The notes beneath the pieces are model-generated. The model ran no database searches and was not told the DNA's origin. It worked only from the letters and a program-made list of their open reading frames with translations. From Planctomycetales bacterium (GTDB lineage Bacteria; Planctomycetota; Planctomycetia; Planctomycetales; Planctomycetaceae), in the NCBI GenBank assembly GCA_028285345.1, contig JANQPT010000043.1:186001-250000 (forward strand): a stretch of 64,000 nucleotides of DNA, read 5' to 3'. The position numbers and the translations under genes were made by a program. Below, piece after piece: positions 37,070 to 47,716 of the stretch. Each line of letters begins with the position of its first letter. The first letter of the stretch is position 1.

Positions 37070-37199
37070 GTCGGAAGACTAAGAATTGACGATGGGTGGC
37101 TGGGGTCGGGCAAAGTGAGTCCCCAGCTTCAGAACCTGGGGGCGGACGATCGTCCAACCCCAGCCACCCAGATTCATCTTTTCTGACAAAGCTTAGCGC
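37070..37199. repeat. Inverted-repeat element family C, copy 2
   Basis: Same structure as copy 1: core 37094-37169 bounded by the GGGTGGCTGGGGT inverted ends, the CCCCAG/CTGGGG hairpin inside and the GGAC/GTCC hairpin; flanking similarity extends into the last codons of the DUF3500 gene (its TAA is at 37193-37195). The element forms the gene boundary. Confidence 0.85.
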
Positions 37200-38284
37200 G
37201 AACTCTGTTTGCGGTGGTGGTGTTTATGGTAGTGCCGCAGCATCGCGTCGCCGAAATCGTTATCGAAGTCGCGGTAGACGCAATGCACATGGTTGGCGTC
37301 GTCTTGCGTGTTGTCGTATTCGATTAAGAACGTCGGCCCTTGAATCATGTAGTGGTGCGGCTGACCCGGTTCGAGTCCGCCGGCCCAGATGAAGTGGATA
37401 TTCTCAACGCCGCCGCGGTCAATCCGGGCGAGGTCCTGGTCGGCGAGTTCCTTGCGGACGCGGCCAATGTGCTCGCGGACGAGCTTCATCAGCGTTTCGC
37501 GCTGTGCGTGCGTCATCTTGCCGGCCGGGACGCCGCGCGGCTGATGCCGCTCAATTCGGCGCTGATTGCCGGTCGTCAGCCCGCCGACCGTTTCGGTGAG
37601 GAAATCGGGGATTTCGCCGAAACCGACCTTGCGCTGTTCCGCGTCGAACGATTTGGCGAGAGCGCGGGCCAATTCGGTTTCGTTCTTTAAGACTTGCAGT
37701 CCCTTCCGCGGCCCGTCTGGAACGGTCGCCGGAATCACTCCAAAGAACGAGGGTGTTACCGAAATCCAACGGCCGTCGACGATCGTCACATTGACCGAAA
37801 GGTGAAATCCCTCGACCCGATACCCCCAAGTGCCGTCAGGCGAGGGGGTGCCGAAGATCGCAAAGTAGTACTGATCGGAGTCGCGGTACTTGTTGGGCAT
37901 CTCGTCGGTCTCGCGCAGATAGTCGCCTAAGCTCATGATCGAAAATGCTTTTTGATTACCGACGTGGCTCAATGCGCCGGTCAGCAGCGCGTAACCAAGT
38001 TGCCGCTGTCCATCCTTGAGGTCCTTTAGCGGAACACCGCGCCGCGCAATGGGGAAGAAGTGAAAATTACCCCGCTCGGCGTCTTGAAACAGAAACTTGG
38101 CCTGCATGCCCGGATCGAGTGCGTCGATGAATCGTTGCGCGGACGTGGCGAGTTCCTGCGCGATTTCCGGTGATTCAATGGCATTCGCGGGCGGCTTAAC
38201 CGGATCCTCAGCCCCCGCAATGGAGAGCAATACGACCACGGCGGTGAGTGTCAAGAGGTGCGGACAACAGCGGATGAACTTCAT
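37193..38284 (-). CDS. DUF3500 domain protein, exported
   Basis: 363 residues. Signal peptide (LLTLTAVVVLLSIAGAEDP). The DUF3500 domain follows with LDPGMQAKFLFQDAERGNFHF, QYYFAIFGTPSPDGTWGYRV and the C-terminal HHYMIQGPTFLIEYDNTQDD and HVHCVYRDFDNDFG motifs. The family is common in planctomycetes; no enzymatic activity is established to my knowledge. The His-rich C-terminal tail (HYHKHHHRK) is notable and may bind metal. The ending overlaps repeat family C. Confidence 0.88.
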   Translation of the reverse strand: MKFIRCCPHLLTLTAVVVLLSIAGAEDPVKPPANAIESPEIAQELATSAQRFIDALDPGMQAKFLFQDAERGNFHFFPIARRGVPLKDLKDGQRQLGYALLTGALSHVGNQKAFSIMSLGDYLRETDEMPNKYRDSDQYYFAIFGTPSPDGTWGYRVEGFHLSVNVTIVDGRWISVTPSFFGVIPATVPDGPRKGLQVLKNETELARALAKSFDAEQRKVGFGEIPDFLTETVGGLTTGNQRRIERHQPRGVPAGKMTHAQRETLMKLVREHIGRVRKELADQDLARIDRGGVENIHFIWAGGLEPGQPHHYMIQGPTFLIEYDNTQDDANHVHCVYRDFDNDFGDAMLRHYHKHHHRKQSSR

Positions 38285-38570
38285 AACGGTCCCTTCCGAT
38301 TGATAAGCCCAGTTGCATCAAATCACGACAGTCGGAGTTGAACGTGGTTGCAGTCCAGTGTAAACCAAGCCGCGCAGGGACAAAAGTGATTCGGCGGCCG
38401 GGCGATACAACTTGTCCGGCGGATGGAATACAATTTCTGGATCGCATCCTGCCGCTAACCTTGCCGTTTTGATTGCAAAAAGAGGCCCTCCCAATTCCCG
38501 GATGGCCGCTGCAAACAACTTACGCAACCAACAACACCTTGAATCACCAATAGCACGGAGACGAACCGCA

Positions 38571-40106
38571 ATGGCTCGTTATATCGCAGTCCTTATCGTC
38601 TGTTTGAGCTGCAGCGTCAGTGGGGCCGGCGAGGGCACCGTTTCGGTGACAGGAGGAAAAATCTCTGGAACCATCGACGATGGAGTCCGCTGTTACAAGG
38701 GAATCCCCTTCGCAGCGCCGCCGGTCGGAGACCTGCGGTGGCGGGAACCGCAGCCGGTTGTACCGTGGCAGGGCGTGCGAGAATGCAGTCGATTCGGCCC
38801 CGTCTGCCCGCAACGGCCTTATCCCGAGAAGTCGATCTACAAGAGTCCCAAACAGCCGCAATCCGAAGATTGCCTGTTTCTGAACGTTTGGACCGACGCC
38901 AAGTCGCCCGACGCGCGACTGCCCGTGATGGTCTGGATTCACGGCGGCGCCCTAACGCGCGGGTCCGGCTCCAATCAAATCTATAACGGAGCGGCACTCG
39001 CGAAACAGGGCGTGGTCGTGGTCACGATCAACTATCGGCTCGGCGCGCTGGGCTATCTCGCGCACTCGCAACTGACCGCGGAGTCGCAGCACCGTTCGTC
39101 GGGCAACTACGGCGTGCTCGACCAACTCGCCGCATTGCGTTGGGTCAAACAAAACATCGCCGCGTTCGGAGGCGATCCCGGCCGAGTCACCATTTTCGGC
39201 GAGTCGGCCGGATCGTGGAGCGTGAACACGCTATTGGCAACGCCTTTATCGCGCGGTCTGGTGCATCGCGCCATCGGTCAAAGCGGAGCGACGTTTAACA
39301 GAGCCCCGCTCCTGCGCGATGATGAATCAGATACCAAAACCGCGGAGCAGATCGGCGAGGAATTCGCTGCGGAGTTGCAGGCCGACTCGATCGCGGAACT
39401 TCGCGCCAAACCGGTCGAAGAGATCGTTGAGGCGAGCCGCAAGTTCCGCCTCCGCACCAACATCGACGGCTGGGTGCTTCCGGATCAAGTCGCGGCGATC
39501 TACAAAGCGGCGCAGCATAACGACGTGCCGTTACTGATCGGCTCGAACCGGGACGAATGGACCGCCTTCACCGCACCGGCGGCAATCCCTCAAACAATGG
39601 CTGACTTCGACCAATTCATTTCCGCGATCTACGGCGACAAATTGGCCGCCTTCAAGGAGGCGTACGGCGTCGAATCGGAAGACGATATTAAAGCCGCCTA
39701 CCTCGGCCGTTGGCGAGACGTCGTCTTTTCATTGCCGATGCGTACTTGGGCGCGAAACTCGGCCGGCGGAAGGTCAAACGCCTACCTCTACTATTTCACG
39801 CGCGTCCCGCCGGTGAAAAACCACGATTATCTCGGAGCGTATCACGCCGCTGAAATCGCCTACGTGTTTAGCAATCTGCACCGGCTGTCGATTGACGACA
39901 CCGATTTGGACCGGAAATTGTCCAAGACTATGACCGCCTATTGGGTGAACTTTGCTCGAACGGGCAATCCCAACGGACCTGGTCTGCCCCACTGGCCCGC
40001 CTATGACCAGCAGCAAGAACACTATCTGGATCTTGGCGAAACCGTCGAGGCCCGGCGGCACTTGTTGAAGCGGCAACTTGACTTCCTGGAGTCGCTACAG
40101 CCGTAG
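38571..40106 (+). CDS. Type B carboxylesterase/lipase, exported
   Basis: About 511 residues. Signal peptide (RYIAVLIVCLSCSVSGAGEG), then the alpha/beta-hydrolase of the PnbA group: YKGIPFAAPPVGDLRW, EDCLFLNVWTD, IHGGALTRGSG (oxyanion hole), FGESAGSWSVNT with the nucleophile Ser near 208, the acid in IGSNRDEW and the His in YLGAYHAAEIAYVFSNL. It hydrolyses carboxylic esters in the periplasm or outside. The frame is open 160 bases upstream but without a leader; the ATG at 38571 is preceded by CGGAGACG. Confidence 0.9.
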   Translation: MARYIAVLIVCLSCSVSGAGEGTVSVTGGKISGTIDDGVRCYKGIPFAAPPVGDLRWREPQPVVPWQGVRECSRFGPVCPQRPYPEKSIYKSPKQPQSEDCLFLNVWTDAKSPDARLPVMVWIHGGALTRGSGSNQIYNGAALAKQGVVVVTINYRLGALGYLAHSQLTAESQHRSSGNYGVLDQLAALRWVKQNIAAFGGDPGRVTIFGESAGSWSVNTLLATPLSRGLVHRAIGQSGATFNRAPLLRDDESDTKTAEQIGEEFAAELQADSIAELRAKPVEEIVEASRKFRLRTNIDGWVLPDQVAAIYKAAQHNDVPLLIGSNRDEWTAFTAPAAIPQTMADFDQFISAIYGDKLAAFKEAYGVESEDDIKAAYLGRWRDVVFSLPMRTWARNSAGGRSNAYLYYFTRVPPVKNHDYLGAYHAAEIAYVFSNLHRLSIDDTDLDRKLSKTMTAYWVNFARTGNPNGPGLPHWPAYDQQQEHYLDLGETVEARRHLLKRQLDFLESLQP

Positions 40107-40235
40107 TCCCGAAGCTTCCCTGACGGCCGGTGCGGGGTTTACCCGCACGATCTGGGTCGCGAATTGACTTTCAATCCGTCAAGCGGTCCGCCACAATGAA
40201 CATTGTGCTTCGGAAACCGCAGAAGGACCACAACG

Positions 40236-43200
40236 ATGAGACGGCTGTTTACATTTTTTGTCATCATTTGTCTCAGCAGCCCCGTATTGAGCGGCGCCGA
40301 ACCGGACCGCAAAGGGCTGGATTTCTTCGAGGCGAAGATCCGACCGATGCTGGTCAAGCACTGTTATGCCTGCCACTCCGCGGGCGCGGCGGCGAAGAAA
40401 AAGCTAAAAGGCGGACTGCTGCTCGATTCGCGCGAAGGAAGCCGCAAGGGAGGCGAGAGCGGTCCTGCGGTCATTCCCGGAAATGTGGACGACAGCTTGC
40501 TGATTAGCGCATTGCGGCACGAATCGTTCGAGATGCCGCCGTCAGGCAAACTGCCGGATGAAATCATCGCGCATTTTGCCAAGTGGGTTGAGATGGGTGC
40601 GCCCGATCCGCGAGACGGCGTGACGCTCGTCGCCAGCAGCGAGATTGATGTGGACGAAGGGCGGAAACACTGGGCGTTTCAACGTCTGGGACATCCGTCG
40701 CCGCCGGACGTCGGAGAATCGGACTGGGTCCGCACGCCGGTCGACCGGTTTGTGTTGGCGAAACAACAGGCAGCGGGTGTCACCCCCAATCCGATCGCCG
40801 AACCGCGGACATTGATTCGCCGGGCCTATTTTGACTTGATCGGCCTACCGCCCAAGCCGGAAGAGGTTGAGCAGTTTGTCCGAGATTCGGAAACCGACTT
40901 CGACGCCGCCTACGAGCGTTTGATCGACAGTTTGCTGGCCAGCAAACATTATGGCGAACGCTGGGCGCGGCATTGGCTCGACGTCACGCGGTTCGCGGAG
41001 AGCAATGGATACGCCTTCGACGGAGACCGCCCGCACGCCTGGAATTATCGCGACTTTGTGATCCGGGCGCTCAATGAAGACATGCCGTACCACCAATTCG
41101 TGCGGCTGCAAATTGCCGGGGACCTGCTGACCGATGTAGATGTGCAGACAACCGAGGCGGCGCAGAAGGCAGTCAACACGATCGCAGCAACTGGTTTCCT
41201 GGTCGCCGGTCCGTTTACCACACAGCAGACGCAGAAAGAACGCGAGCGAAGCCGCTACGAACAACTCGATGACATCGTCAGCACGCTCGGTACATCTCTC
41301 TTGGGCTTAACCGTCGGTTGCAGCCGCTGTCACAGCCACAAGTTCGATCCGCTGCCGCAGTACGACTATTACCGGCTGACCTCCTGTTTTGCCGACGTCG
41401 GTTTCTCCAACACCGGGATCAATATGCAGCCCGAAGCGTTTCGCGCCGCACAGAACGTATATCAGGCCGCACATGCGCCGCTCACCGAAGCGCGGGCCAA
41501 GTATGAACGGGAAGAACTGCAGGCAAAGTTCAATAAGTGGATTGCCGCACGCCCGGAACAGTCGCCTGCGAAGGCGCCGGCTGTGCAGCTTGAAGCGTGG
41601 CATCACGCGGGACCGTTTCTCGCCACCGACTTTCAAACAGCCTTCGCGCAAGAGTTCGCTCCCGAGCAGGCAGTCGATTTGTCGGCAAAATACCAAGACG
41701 ACAAAATCCGCTGGAAGCCGCAGCCGAATTGGAAAGACGGCGCGGTGTATAACACGCTGGCGGGCGAGCAAGCGGCCAATTACTTGTACCGCGTGATTCA
41801 GTCGCCCGCAGACCAGTCGATTTTGCTTTCGTTGGGCAGCGACGACGCAATCAAGGTTTGGGTGAACGGCAAACCGGTGTTGGCCAAACTGATCGCGCGG
41901 ACGGCGGCAGCGGGGCAGGAAACCATTCAAGTCCCCCTGCAAAAGGGCCGCAATGAATTGCTGCTCAAAGTCGTCAACGATCGCGGCCCGTCAGGATTCG
42001 CATTTTCGATAGTGCCTCAGCAACCGGTCGAGACGCCGAAGTTCAGCCCTTGGCATCACGTGGGGCCGTTTTCCGCCGCGAATTTCGATACTGCGTTCAA
42101 CACGGTCTTTCCGCCGGAATACGATCCCGACCTGAGCCGCACCTTCCAGGAGGGCAAGCTCAAATGGACTGAGCAGCCGGAATGGAAAGATGGTGTCGCC
42201 CACAACGACAAGTTGAGCGGCGCGAACAGCGCGAATTACCTGTTCCGCGTCGTCGAAACCGACCGTCCGCAATTGATGTCGCTCTCTTTGGGCAGCGATG
42301 ACGGCATCAAACTGTGGGTCAACGGCCGGGAAGTGTTGTCCAAGAAGGTCGGCCGGAATGTGGCGGCCGCCGGTCAGGAGTTTGTAACGATTCAACTCGC
42401 GCCGGGGCGGAACGATATCTTGATGAAGATTGTCAACGGCGGCGGCGCCACCGGTTTTTATTTCGCGGGCGGGTCCGGGACGACTCCCCAGAATATCAAT
42501 TCAATTTTGGCGACCGCTGCGGAGAAGCGGGATGAAAAACAGTCAAAAGCACTCACTGAGTGGCACAAAGGATTCGACTCAGAGTGGTTGCGGCTGAACC
42601 AGATCGTCCGGCGGCATGAACAACAAGCACCCAAACCAAACTTGAAGCATGTCTTTGCCGCCAAAGTTCGCGGGACGACGTACCAGTTCGGCGAAGACAC
42701 GTATAAGGTCTATCATCTGCGACGGGGCAATGCCGACAACAAACAAGATTTGGCGGCGCCCGGGTTCTTGAACGTCCTGATGCAGCCCGACTTGGGAGAA
42801 GGGCACTGGTTGGCCGAGAAATCCCCCGCTGAGAAATCGCGGGTGGGCCGTCTGGGATTGGCGGATTGGCTGACCGACGTCGATCAGGGCGCGGGTCATT
42901 TGTTAGCGCGGGTGATCGTCAATCGGCTCTGGTACCACCACTTCGGCCGCGGAATCGTGGCGACTCCCAGCGATTTCGGAACGCGCGGTGAGCGGCCGTC
43001 GCATCCGGAGTTGCTGGACTGGCTCGCGGCGGAATTGATCCACGGCGGCTGGAACCTCAAACCGATTCACAAACGGATCATGACTAGCGCCGTTTATATG
43101 CAAGCCGGCGACGTGACCGATAGCGGCAAGACCCGTGACCCGGAAAACCTGTTGCTCTGGCGGCGGGGCTCGCGCCGGCTGGAAGCGGAAATCATTCGCG

Positions 43201-43673
43201 ATTCGCTGTTGTCCGTCAGCGGCACGTTGGACCGCACGATATTTGGCAAAGGGACGCTGGATCAAAAAAGCAGCCGGCGAAGTATCTATTTCACGGTCAA
43301 ACGGAGCCAGTTGATTCCCCTATTGAAGCTGTTCGATGCGCCCGATTCGATGCAGGGCATCGCCACCCGCGAGAAAAGCACGGTCGCTCCTCAGGCGCTG
43401 GCGCTATTGAATTCACCGTTGATTCGCGAACTGGCGGCCAAGTTCGCCGCCCGCGTGCGGCCCAATCCGGAAACGACCCTCGAACAGGCCGTCGAGCGGG
43501 CCTATCAGATCGCGCTGGGGCGGCCGGCGACGGCAACGGAAGTCGCCGAGATGGCTGCATTCATTGCGCAACAGTCCGCTTCGCGCGGCGAAAACGAACA
43601 GGCCGAGGAGTTGGCACTCCGCGATTTTTGCCACTTGATTCTTTGTATGAACGAATTTGTTTACATTGACTGA
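40236..43673 (+). CDS. PSCyt1/DUF1549/DUF1553 cytochrome protein with duplicated internal domain
   Basis: About 1145 residues. Signal peptide ([19 protein letters not shown]), a planctomycete-type cytochrome c domain with the haem motif HCYACHS near residue 45, the DUF1549 domain ([20 protein letters not shown] onward) and DUF1553 near the C-terminus ([20 protein letters not shown]). Between DUF1549 and DUF1553 lie two tandem copies of an about 140-residue beta domain, starting at [16 protein letters not shown] and [16 protein letters not shown], each with [16 protein letters not shown]-like cores. This makes the protein longer than the usual members. The partner DUF1501 protein follows 27 bases downstream. 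Confidence 0.92.
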   Translation: MRRLFTFFVIICLSSPVLSGAEPDRKGLDFFEAKIRPMLVKHCYACHSAGAAAKKKLKGGLLLDSREGSRKGGESGPAVIPGNVDDSLLISALRHESFEMPPSGKLPDEIIAHFAKWVEMGAPDPRDGVTLVASSEIDVDEGRKHWAFQRLGHPSPPDVGESDWVRTPVDRFVLAKQQAAGVTPNPIAEPRTLIRRAYFDLIGLPPKPEEVEQFVRDSETDFDAAYERLIDSLLASKHYGERWARHWLDVTRFAESNGYAFDGDRPHAWNYRDFVIRALNEDMPYHQFVRLQIAGDLLTDVDVQTTEAAQKAVNTIAATGFLVAGPFTTQQTQKERERSRYEQLDDIVSTLGTSLLGLTVGCSRCHSHKFDPLPQYDYYRLTSCFADVGFSNTGINMQPEAFRAAQNVYQAAHAPLTEARAKYEREELQAKFNKWIAARPEQSPAKAPAVQLEAWHHAGPFLATDFQTAFAQEFAPEQAVDLSAKYQDDKIRWKPQPNWKDGAVYNTLAGEQAANYLYRVIQSPADQSILLSLGSDDAIKVWVNGKPVLAKLIARTAAAGQETIQVPLQKGRNELLLKVVNDRGPSGFAFSIVPQQPVETPKFSPWHHVGPFSAANFDTAFNTVFPPEYDPDLSRTFQEGKLKWTEQPEWKDGVAHNDKLSGANSANYLFRVVETDRPQLMSLSLGSDDGIKLWVNGREVLSKKVGRNVAAAGQEFVTIQLAPGRNDILMKIVNGGGATGFYFAGGSGTTPQNINSILATAAEKRDEKQSKALTEWHKGFDSEWLRLNQIVRRHEQQAPKPNLKHVFAAKVRGTTYQFGEDTYKVYHLRRGNADNKQDLAAPGFLNVLMQPDLGEGHWLAEKSPAEKSRVGRLGLADWLTDVDQGAGHLLARVIVNRLWYHHFGRGIVATPSDFGTRGERPSHPELLDWLAAELIHGGWNLKPIHKRIMTSAVYMQAGDVTDSGKTRDPENLLLWRRGSRRLEAEIIRDSLLSVSGTLDRTIFGKGTLDQKSSRRSIYFTVKRSQLIPLLKLFDAPDSMQGIATREKSTVAPQALALLNSPLIRELAAKFAARVRPNPETTLEQAVERAYQIALGRPATATEVAEMAAFIAQQSASRGENEQAEELALRDFCHLILCMNEFVYID

Positions 43674-43700
43674 GCGATCGAGTCAAAAGGATTGAAACCC

Positions 43701-45149
43701 ATGCAACATCACCTGATCAATCAACCGACGTCGCGGCGTGAATTCCTGCAGCGGGCCGGTCTGGGTTGCGGGGCGCTCGCGCTCACCAATCTGCTGCACG
43801 AAGAGCAGGTGATTGCCGAGACGGTCACGTCGAACAATCCGCTCGCCGAACGGCCGCCGCATTTTTCGCCGAAAGCCAAAGCGGTGATCTGGCTGTTTCA
43901 GACCGGTTCACCCTCGCAGGTCGACACGTTTGATTACAAGCCGGAACTGCAGAAGCGGGATGGCACAAAACTGGCCGGCGCCGATCCCAAGACCGGCTTT
44001 TTCACCACCAGCGGCAAATGCCTCAAATCGCCGTTTCAGTGGACACAACATGGCGAATCGGGAGCGTGGACGTCGGAGATCTTTCCGAACATCTCCAAGC
44101 ACGTGGACGACATTGCGTTTGTCTATTCCTGCTATTCGCAATCCAACAACCATACGCCGGCGATGCTGGAGTTCAATTCCGGGATGATCCGGCAAGGATT
44201 TCCCAGCATGGGGTCCTGGCTGACTTACGGACTGGGCAGCGAGAACGCCAACTTGCCCTCGTATGTCGTAATGCACGGGACCAAGCCGCGCGGCGGAGAT
44301 CCGATTTGGTCCTCGGGGTTTTTGCCGTCGGTCTACCAGGCGACTTCGCTCGACCCGCGCGGCGAAAAGCCGATCGAGAATCTGCAACCCGCCGCCGAAC
44401 TGACGGGCGAACAGCAGCGGTCGCTGCTGGATGTGCTGAACTCCGCCAACGCCAAACACGCACAACAGCGCCCCTTCGATCGCGATTTGAACGCGCGGCT
44501 GGAGTCGTTCGAGCTGGCCTTCCGTATGCAAACGGCCGCGCCGGAGGCATTCGACCTGTCGCGGGAAACCGAGCAGACGCAAGAAATGTACGGACTGAAC
44601 CGCAAGGAATCGAAGGACTACGGGCGGCAATGTCTTATCGCCCGGCGGCTGGTCGAGCGGGGAGTCCGCTTTGTGCAAATCTTTGCCTCCTGCCCGAATA
44701 CACCGGGCGGCGCCGTGAGCGACGTTCCCTGGGACGGACATAGCGATATCAACGGCAATCACCGCGCGTGTGCCGCGACGGTTGACCAGCCGACCGGCGC
44801 GCTGCTGACCGATCTCAAACAGCGCGGATTGCTGGAGGACACGATTGTGATCTACGGCGGCGAATTCGGCCGCACCTCCGATTCACAGGGCTCGGGCGGA
44901 CGGGATCACAATCCCAACGCCTTCACGACATGGTTTGCCGGCGGCGGCTTTAAGGGCGGCGCCCAGTATGGGGCATCCGACGAATTCGGCTACAAGTCGG
45001 TCGAAAACCGCGTCAATGCGCACGACATTCACGCCACCGTGCTGCATCAAATGGGTATCGACCACACGCAGTTAACCTACCGCTTTAACGGCCGTGATTT
45101 CCGGCTGACGGACGTCGAGGGCGAGGTGCTCAACGAAATTCTCGCTTAG
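43701..45149 (+). CDS. DUF1501 family protein, Tat-exported, partner of the PSCyt protein
   Basis: About 482 residues. Twin-arginine leader TSRREFLQRAGLGCGALAL. The same fold as the protein at 13118: WLFQTGSPSQVDTFDYKP, NNHTPAMLEFNSGM, YGGEFGRTSDSQGSGGRDHN and NGRDFRLTDVEGEV. The pair DUF1549/DUF1553 plus DUF1501 is a standard planctomycete module, proposed to degrade polymers outside the cytoplasm; the reaction is not known. The ATG at 43701 follows AAAGGATTGAAACCC; a TTG 9 bases upstream is a less likely start. Confidence 0.93.
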   Translation: MQHHLINQPTSRREFLQRAGLGCGALALTNLLHEEQVIAETVTSNNPLAERPPHFSPKAKAVIWLFQTGSPSQVDTFDYKPELQKRDGTKLAGADPKTGFFTTSGKCLKSPFQWTQHGESGAWTSEIFPNISKHVDDIAFVYSCYSQSNNHTPAMLEFNSGMIRQGFPSMGSWLTYGLGSENANLPSYVVMHGTKPRGGDPIWSSGFLPSVYQATSLDPRGEKPIENLQPAAELTGEQQRSLLDVLNSANAKHAQQRPFDRDLNARLESFELAFRMQTAAPEAFDLSRETEQTQEMYGLNRKESKDYGRQCLIARRLVERGVRFVQIFASCPNTPGGAVSDVPWDGHSDINGNHRACAATVDQPTGALLTDLKQRGLLEDTIVIYGGEFGRTSDSQGSGGRDHNPNAFTTWFAGGGFKGGAQYGASDEFGYKSVENRVNAHDIHATVLHQMGIDHTQLTYRFNGRDFRLTDVEGEVLNEILA

Positions 45150-45180
45150 CCCCGCAATTCAATGGACTGCCAATGGCGCC

Positions 45181-45252
45181 GGGTGCCATGCTCTCGCGGC
45201 ACGAGGTGACGAGTGAGCATTCGATTGCGGAATGGCATGCGCCATGGTCACC
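45181..45252. repeat. Dispersed repeat family D, copy 2
   Basis: Begins GGGTGCCATGCTCTCGCGGC and continues to GCCATGGTCACC. It is alignable with the copy at 14594 for the first 40 bases. The half-palindromes are less perfect here. It follows the DUF1501 gene, and the other copy also adjoins a DUF1501 gene; this may be chance. Confidence 0.6.
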
Positions 45253-45498
45253 GAGCTTGAAACTTCATGCCCGATCCTCTCTGCTCACCACGGTATATCG
45301 AGCTCTTTTTTGAAGTATGTGGCATTAGGCTGGCGGTTGCGGGCAGTGAAATCTCTGCGAAAACGCCCGATAGACGTTCGCAATCTTGGATTGTTTCGGT
45401 TTAGAATGGTCCTCGGCGCCTCGGTCGCAGCTCCATCTCGGCGATGAGACGCGCTCAAGCTCAGTTGTTCTCATCCCCTAGAACTCGAGAGAGGTGAC
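45253..45498. other. Intergenic stretch, no gene seen
   Basis: About 250 bases without a supported coding region; a 71-codon frame here has no motif. The stretch before 45499 probably carries the promoter of the zinc-ribbon gene. Confidence 0.35.
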
Positions 45499-46239
45499 AT
45501 GCCACGTCCGATTAATGTCGAGTGCCCACATTGCTTTTCTCCGCTGAAGTTGAAGAGTTCCGCCTCAATCGGCAAAAAAGCGCGGTGCCCGAAATGCTCT
45601 GAGCCGTTTGTGGTCGAAGAGATGGTGGAAGCAGTTGCTCAGGAGAAACCCGGAGTCGCGGACACGGGCGGAGATGGGCACGATGACTTTGCTCCGGCTC
45701 CCCAGAAGGTGCAGCGACTGCCTGGACCAGCGCGGCGGAAGCTGAAGAAGAAAAAGAAACGGCAACCGACGTATGACGATACGGATGATTATCAAACCTA
45801 CGGAACGACGTCTGAGGAATTGGATTACATTCGTGCCGGAGGCGTGACGGAACGAAAAGAGGATATGGGGTTCATCTTCTGGATTATCGGTGGTGTGACC
45901 GGCGGAGTGGTCGGGACCATCATCTGGTTAGCGGTCGCGATGTCCACAGGCATGGAACTGGGATGGATTGCATGGGCGGTGGGAGGTTTAGTGGGACTGG
46001 GCGTGAGGATTCCGGCTCGCGGCAGTGAAGCGGCCGGCCCCGGATTGACCGCTGCTACGATCGCGATTGGTGCTATTTTGTCCGCGAAAATCATCATGAT
46101 CATGTTGATCGTTGCAGTGCTCGACGGCGTGACGGTGCAGATGGCGGCGGCCGACGTGTTTCATCCGTTGGATCTGCTTTGGTTCCTCTTTGCGGGTTTC
46201 ACCGCCTACAAAGTGGGCGCGTCGGTTGAGGAGGAGTGA
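45499..46239 (+). CDS. Zinc-ribbon membrane protein
   Basis: 246 residues. An N-terminal MJ0042-type zinc ribbon (CPHCF near residue 9 and ARCPKCS near residue 33) is followed by a basic low-complexity linker (KLKKKKKRQPTYDD) and four hydrophobic helices from about residue 130 (FIFWIIGGVTGGVVGTIIWL, WIAWAVGGLVGLGVRI, LTAATIAIGAILSAKIIMIM and WFLFAGFTAYKVGA). Planctomycetes carry many such proteins; their function is unknown. GAGAGAGGTGAC precedes the ATG, a strong ribosome-binding site. Confidence 0.82.
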   Translation: MPRPINVECPHCFSPLKLKSSASIGKKARCPKCSEPFVVEEMVEAVAQEKPGVADTGGDGHDDFAPAPQKVQRLPGPARRKLKKKKKRQPTYDDTDDYQTYGTTSEELDYIRAGGVTERKEDMGFIFWIIGGVTGGVVGTIIWLAVAMSTGMELGWIAWAVGGLVGLGVRIPARGSEAAGPGLTAATIAIGAILSAKIIMIMLIVAVLDGVTVQMAAADVFHPLDLLWFLFAGFTAYKVGASVEEE

Positions 46240-46272
46240 CCGACCAGCGCCACGAGCGTGCTACAGTTGAAG

Positions 46273-47430
46273 TCAACCGTCGGCGGGCGAATTGTCATTG
46301 CCGCCGTCGGTGCTCGCCGGGTTGTGGATTTCTGTGTCCTGGTTAAAAACATACCAGGCGAACCAGTAGCAATACATCCATTCGACTCCGTCGTCATGCT
46401 GTGTGATGCGGAGGCTGCGGCTCTGAGGGTCGTACCGCAACGTCAGCTGGAGCCCGTCGATGGTTTGCTGGAAATCCGTCGGTTCCTGCAGATTCTCGAA
46501 GACTAACAACGGGTAGGCGCGCGACGCATTTGCAGTGCGGACCCCCAAGACAGGTTCCTTCGGCGGCAATCGCCCATTTCGCTTAGAAATGGGGAACGCG
46601 ATGGTGAAGAGACTTTCGTAGTATCGGTCATAGGGACCTTCGCGCTGATCTTTGTTCTCTGTGATCAAGACCCGCCCCTGTGGGAAGCGGGACTTCCAGT
46701 CCCCCCACGTCGTTAGTTCCACGGGCAGCATCGTCAGTTGCCGCGGCGACTCTGAGACGGTGACCGACTCGCCCATCATTTGTGACCACAGGCTCTCCGG
46801 CTTGCTTTCATGCCGATCGAACAGCAAGACGTTGCTGTTGTACAGCAGGCCGGAAATCCCAAATTCGATGGTTTCGCCGTCGACACGTCGGTCGAATACG
46901 GCCGCCGATCGGCACAGGGGACAGTAGGTGACTGCCACGGGAGTTTTCCCGACAGTGTCGTTCACGGCTTCGTGATCGTCCATGAGCCGCAAGGGATAGG
47001 CGCGCGCGTCTCCCGCAATCTCGATTCCGATGACCTCTTCGTCGTCGTCTAGATAGTTTGCTTCCGACAGGGCCACATACTGCGGATTCTTGAGCGCCGG
47101 AATGCCGTCTCTGGGGGGACCGCCGGCGAAGATTCTTTCACGCGGGATTAGTGCGGTGGTGACGTCGAATCCGTTTCGCGTCTGCGATCCGTCTGCGGTA
47201 TCCGACCCGGAGCCGAGGGAGCTACGGTGTTCGGCATCGGTTTGAGCCTCGACGACCGTCCAGATTCGATGGCCGAGGAGTCCCAGTAAAGGAACGAGGA
47301 CAAACCCGGCGACCAACCACTTTATGAGCGGCCCCTTGCCGGATGAACCGGGCGGCGGGGTGTTGGAGTTACCTTCGACCGCCTGCGATGTTGCGTGCGC
47401 GTCGTTGTTTGTCAATTGGTCATCGGACAT
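46273..47430 (-). CDS. DUF3179 domain protein with N-terminal membrane anchor
   Basis: About 385 residues from the ATG at 47430 (MSDDQLTNND). One helix (LIKWLVAGFVLVPLLGLLG), then the DUF3179 domain: DDHEAVNDTVGKTPVAVTYC with PLCRSAAVF (CPLC motif), FGISGLLYNSNVLLFDRHE, LWSQMMGE and a C-terminal DGVEWMYCYWFAWYVF. The family has a conserved Cys pair and no established activity. The frame is open further upstream into a stretch that does not resemble the family. Divergent from the HTTM gene. Confidence 0.85.
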   Translation of the reverse strand: MSDDQLTNNDAHATSQAVEGNSNTPPPGSSGKGPLIKWLVAGFVLVPLLGLLGHRIWTVVEAQTDAEHRSSLGSGSDTADGSQTRNGFDVTTALIPRERIFAGGPPRDGIPALKNPQYVALSEANYLDDDEEVIGIEIAGDARAYPLRLMDDHEAVNDTVGKTPVAVTYCPLCRSAAVFDRRVDGETIEFGISGLLYNSNVLLFDRHESKPESLWSQMMGESVTVSESPRQLTMLPVELTTWGDWKSRFPQGRVLITENKDQREGPYDRYYESLFTIAFPISKRNGRLPPKEPVLGVRTANASRAYPLLVFENLQEPTDFQQTIDGLQLTLRYDPQSRSLRITQHDDGVEWMYCYWFAWYVFNQDTEIHNPASTDGGNDNSPADG

Positions 47431-47716
47431 ACTATACCCCACGACATTCAAACGTGTGCGAATTGTTGACACCATCGCTGCATCACGACCTTCCGTTGAG
47501 TTCGATTCTCTGCTTTTGTCCTCGTTGTGCTCTGTGAATCTGCACACATTCGGGTTGGTTTTCGTACAATGAAGTACGAATCCGTCATGCGGAGATGTCG
47601 AGTTGCCGACTGACGCTGTGACTGGACAGCGAAACGTTGACTCTTGAACAAGCGAAGGTTGGATTGACCGCCGATTCTGTTCGGTTCTCCGCTGCACAAC
47701 TCGTAAGATCATTTCG

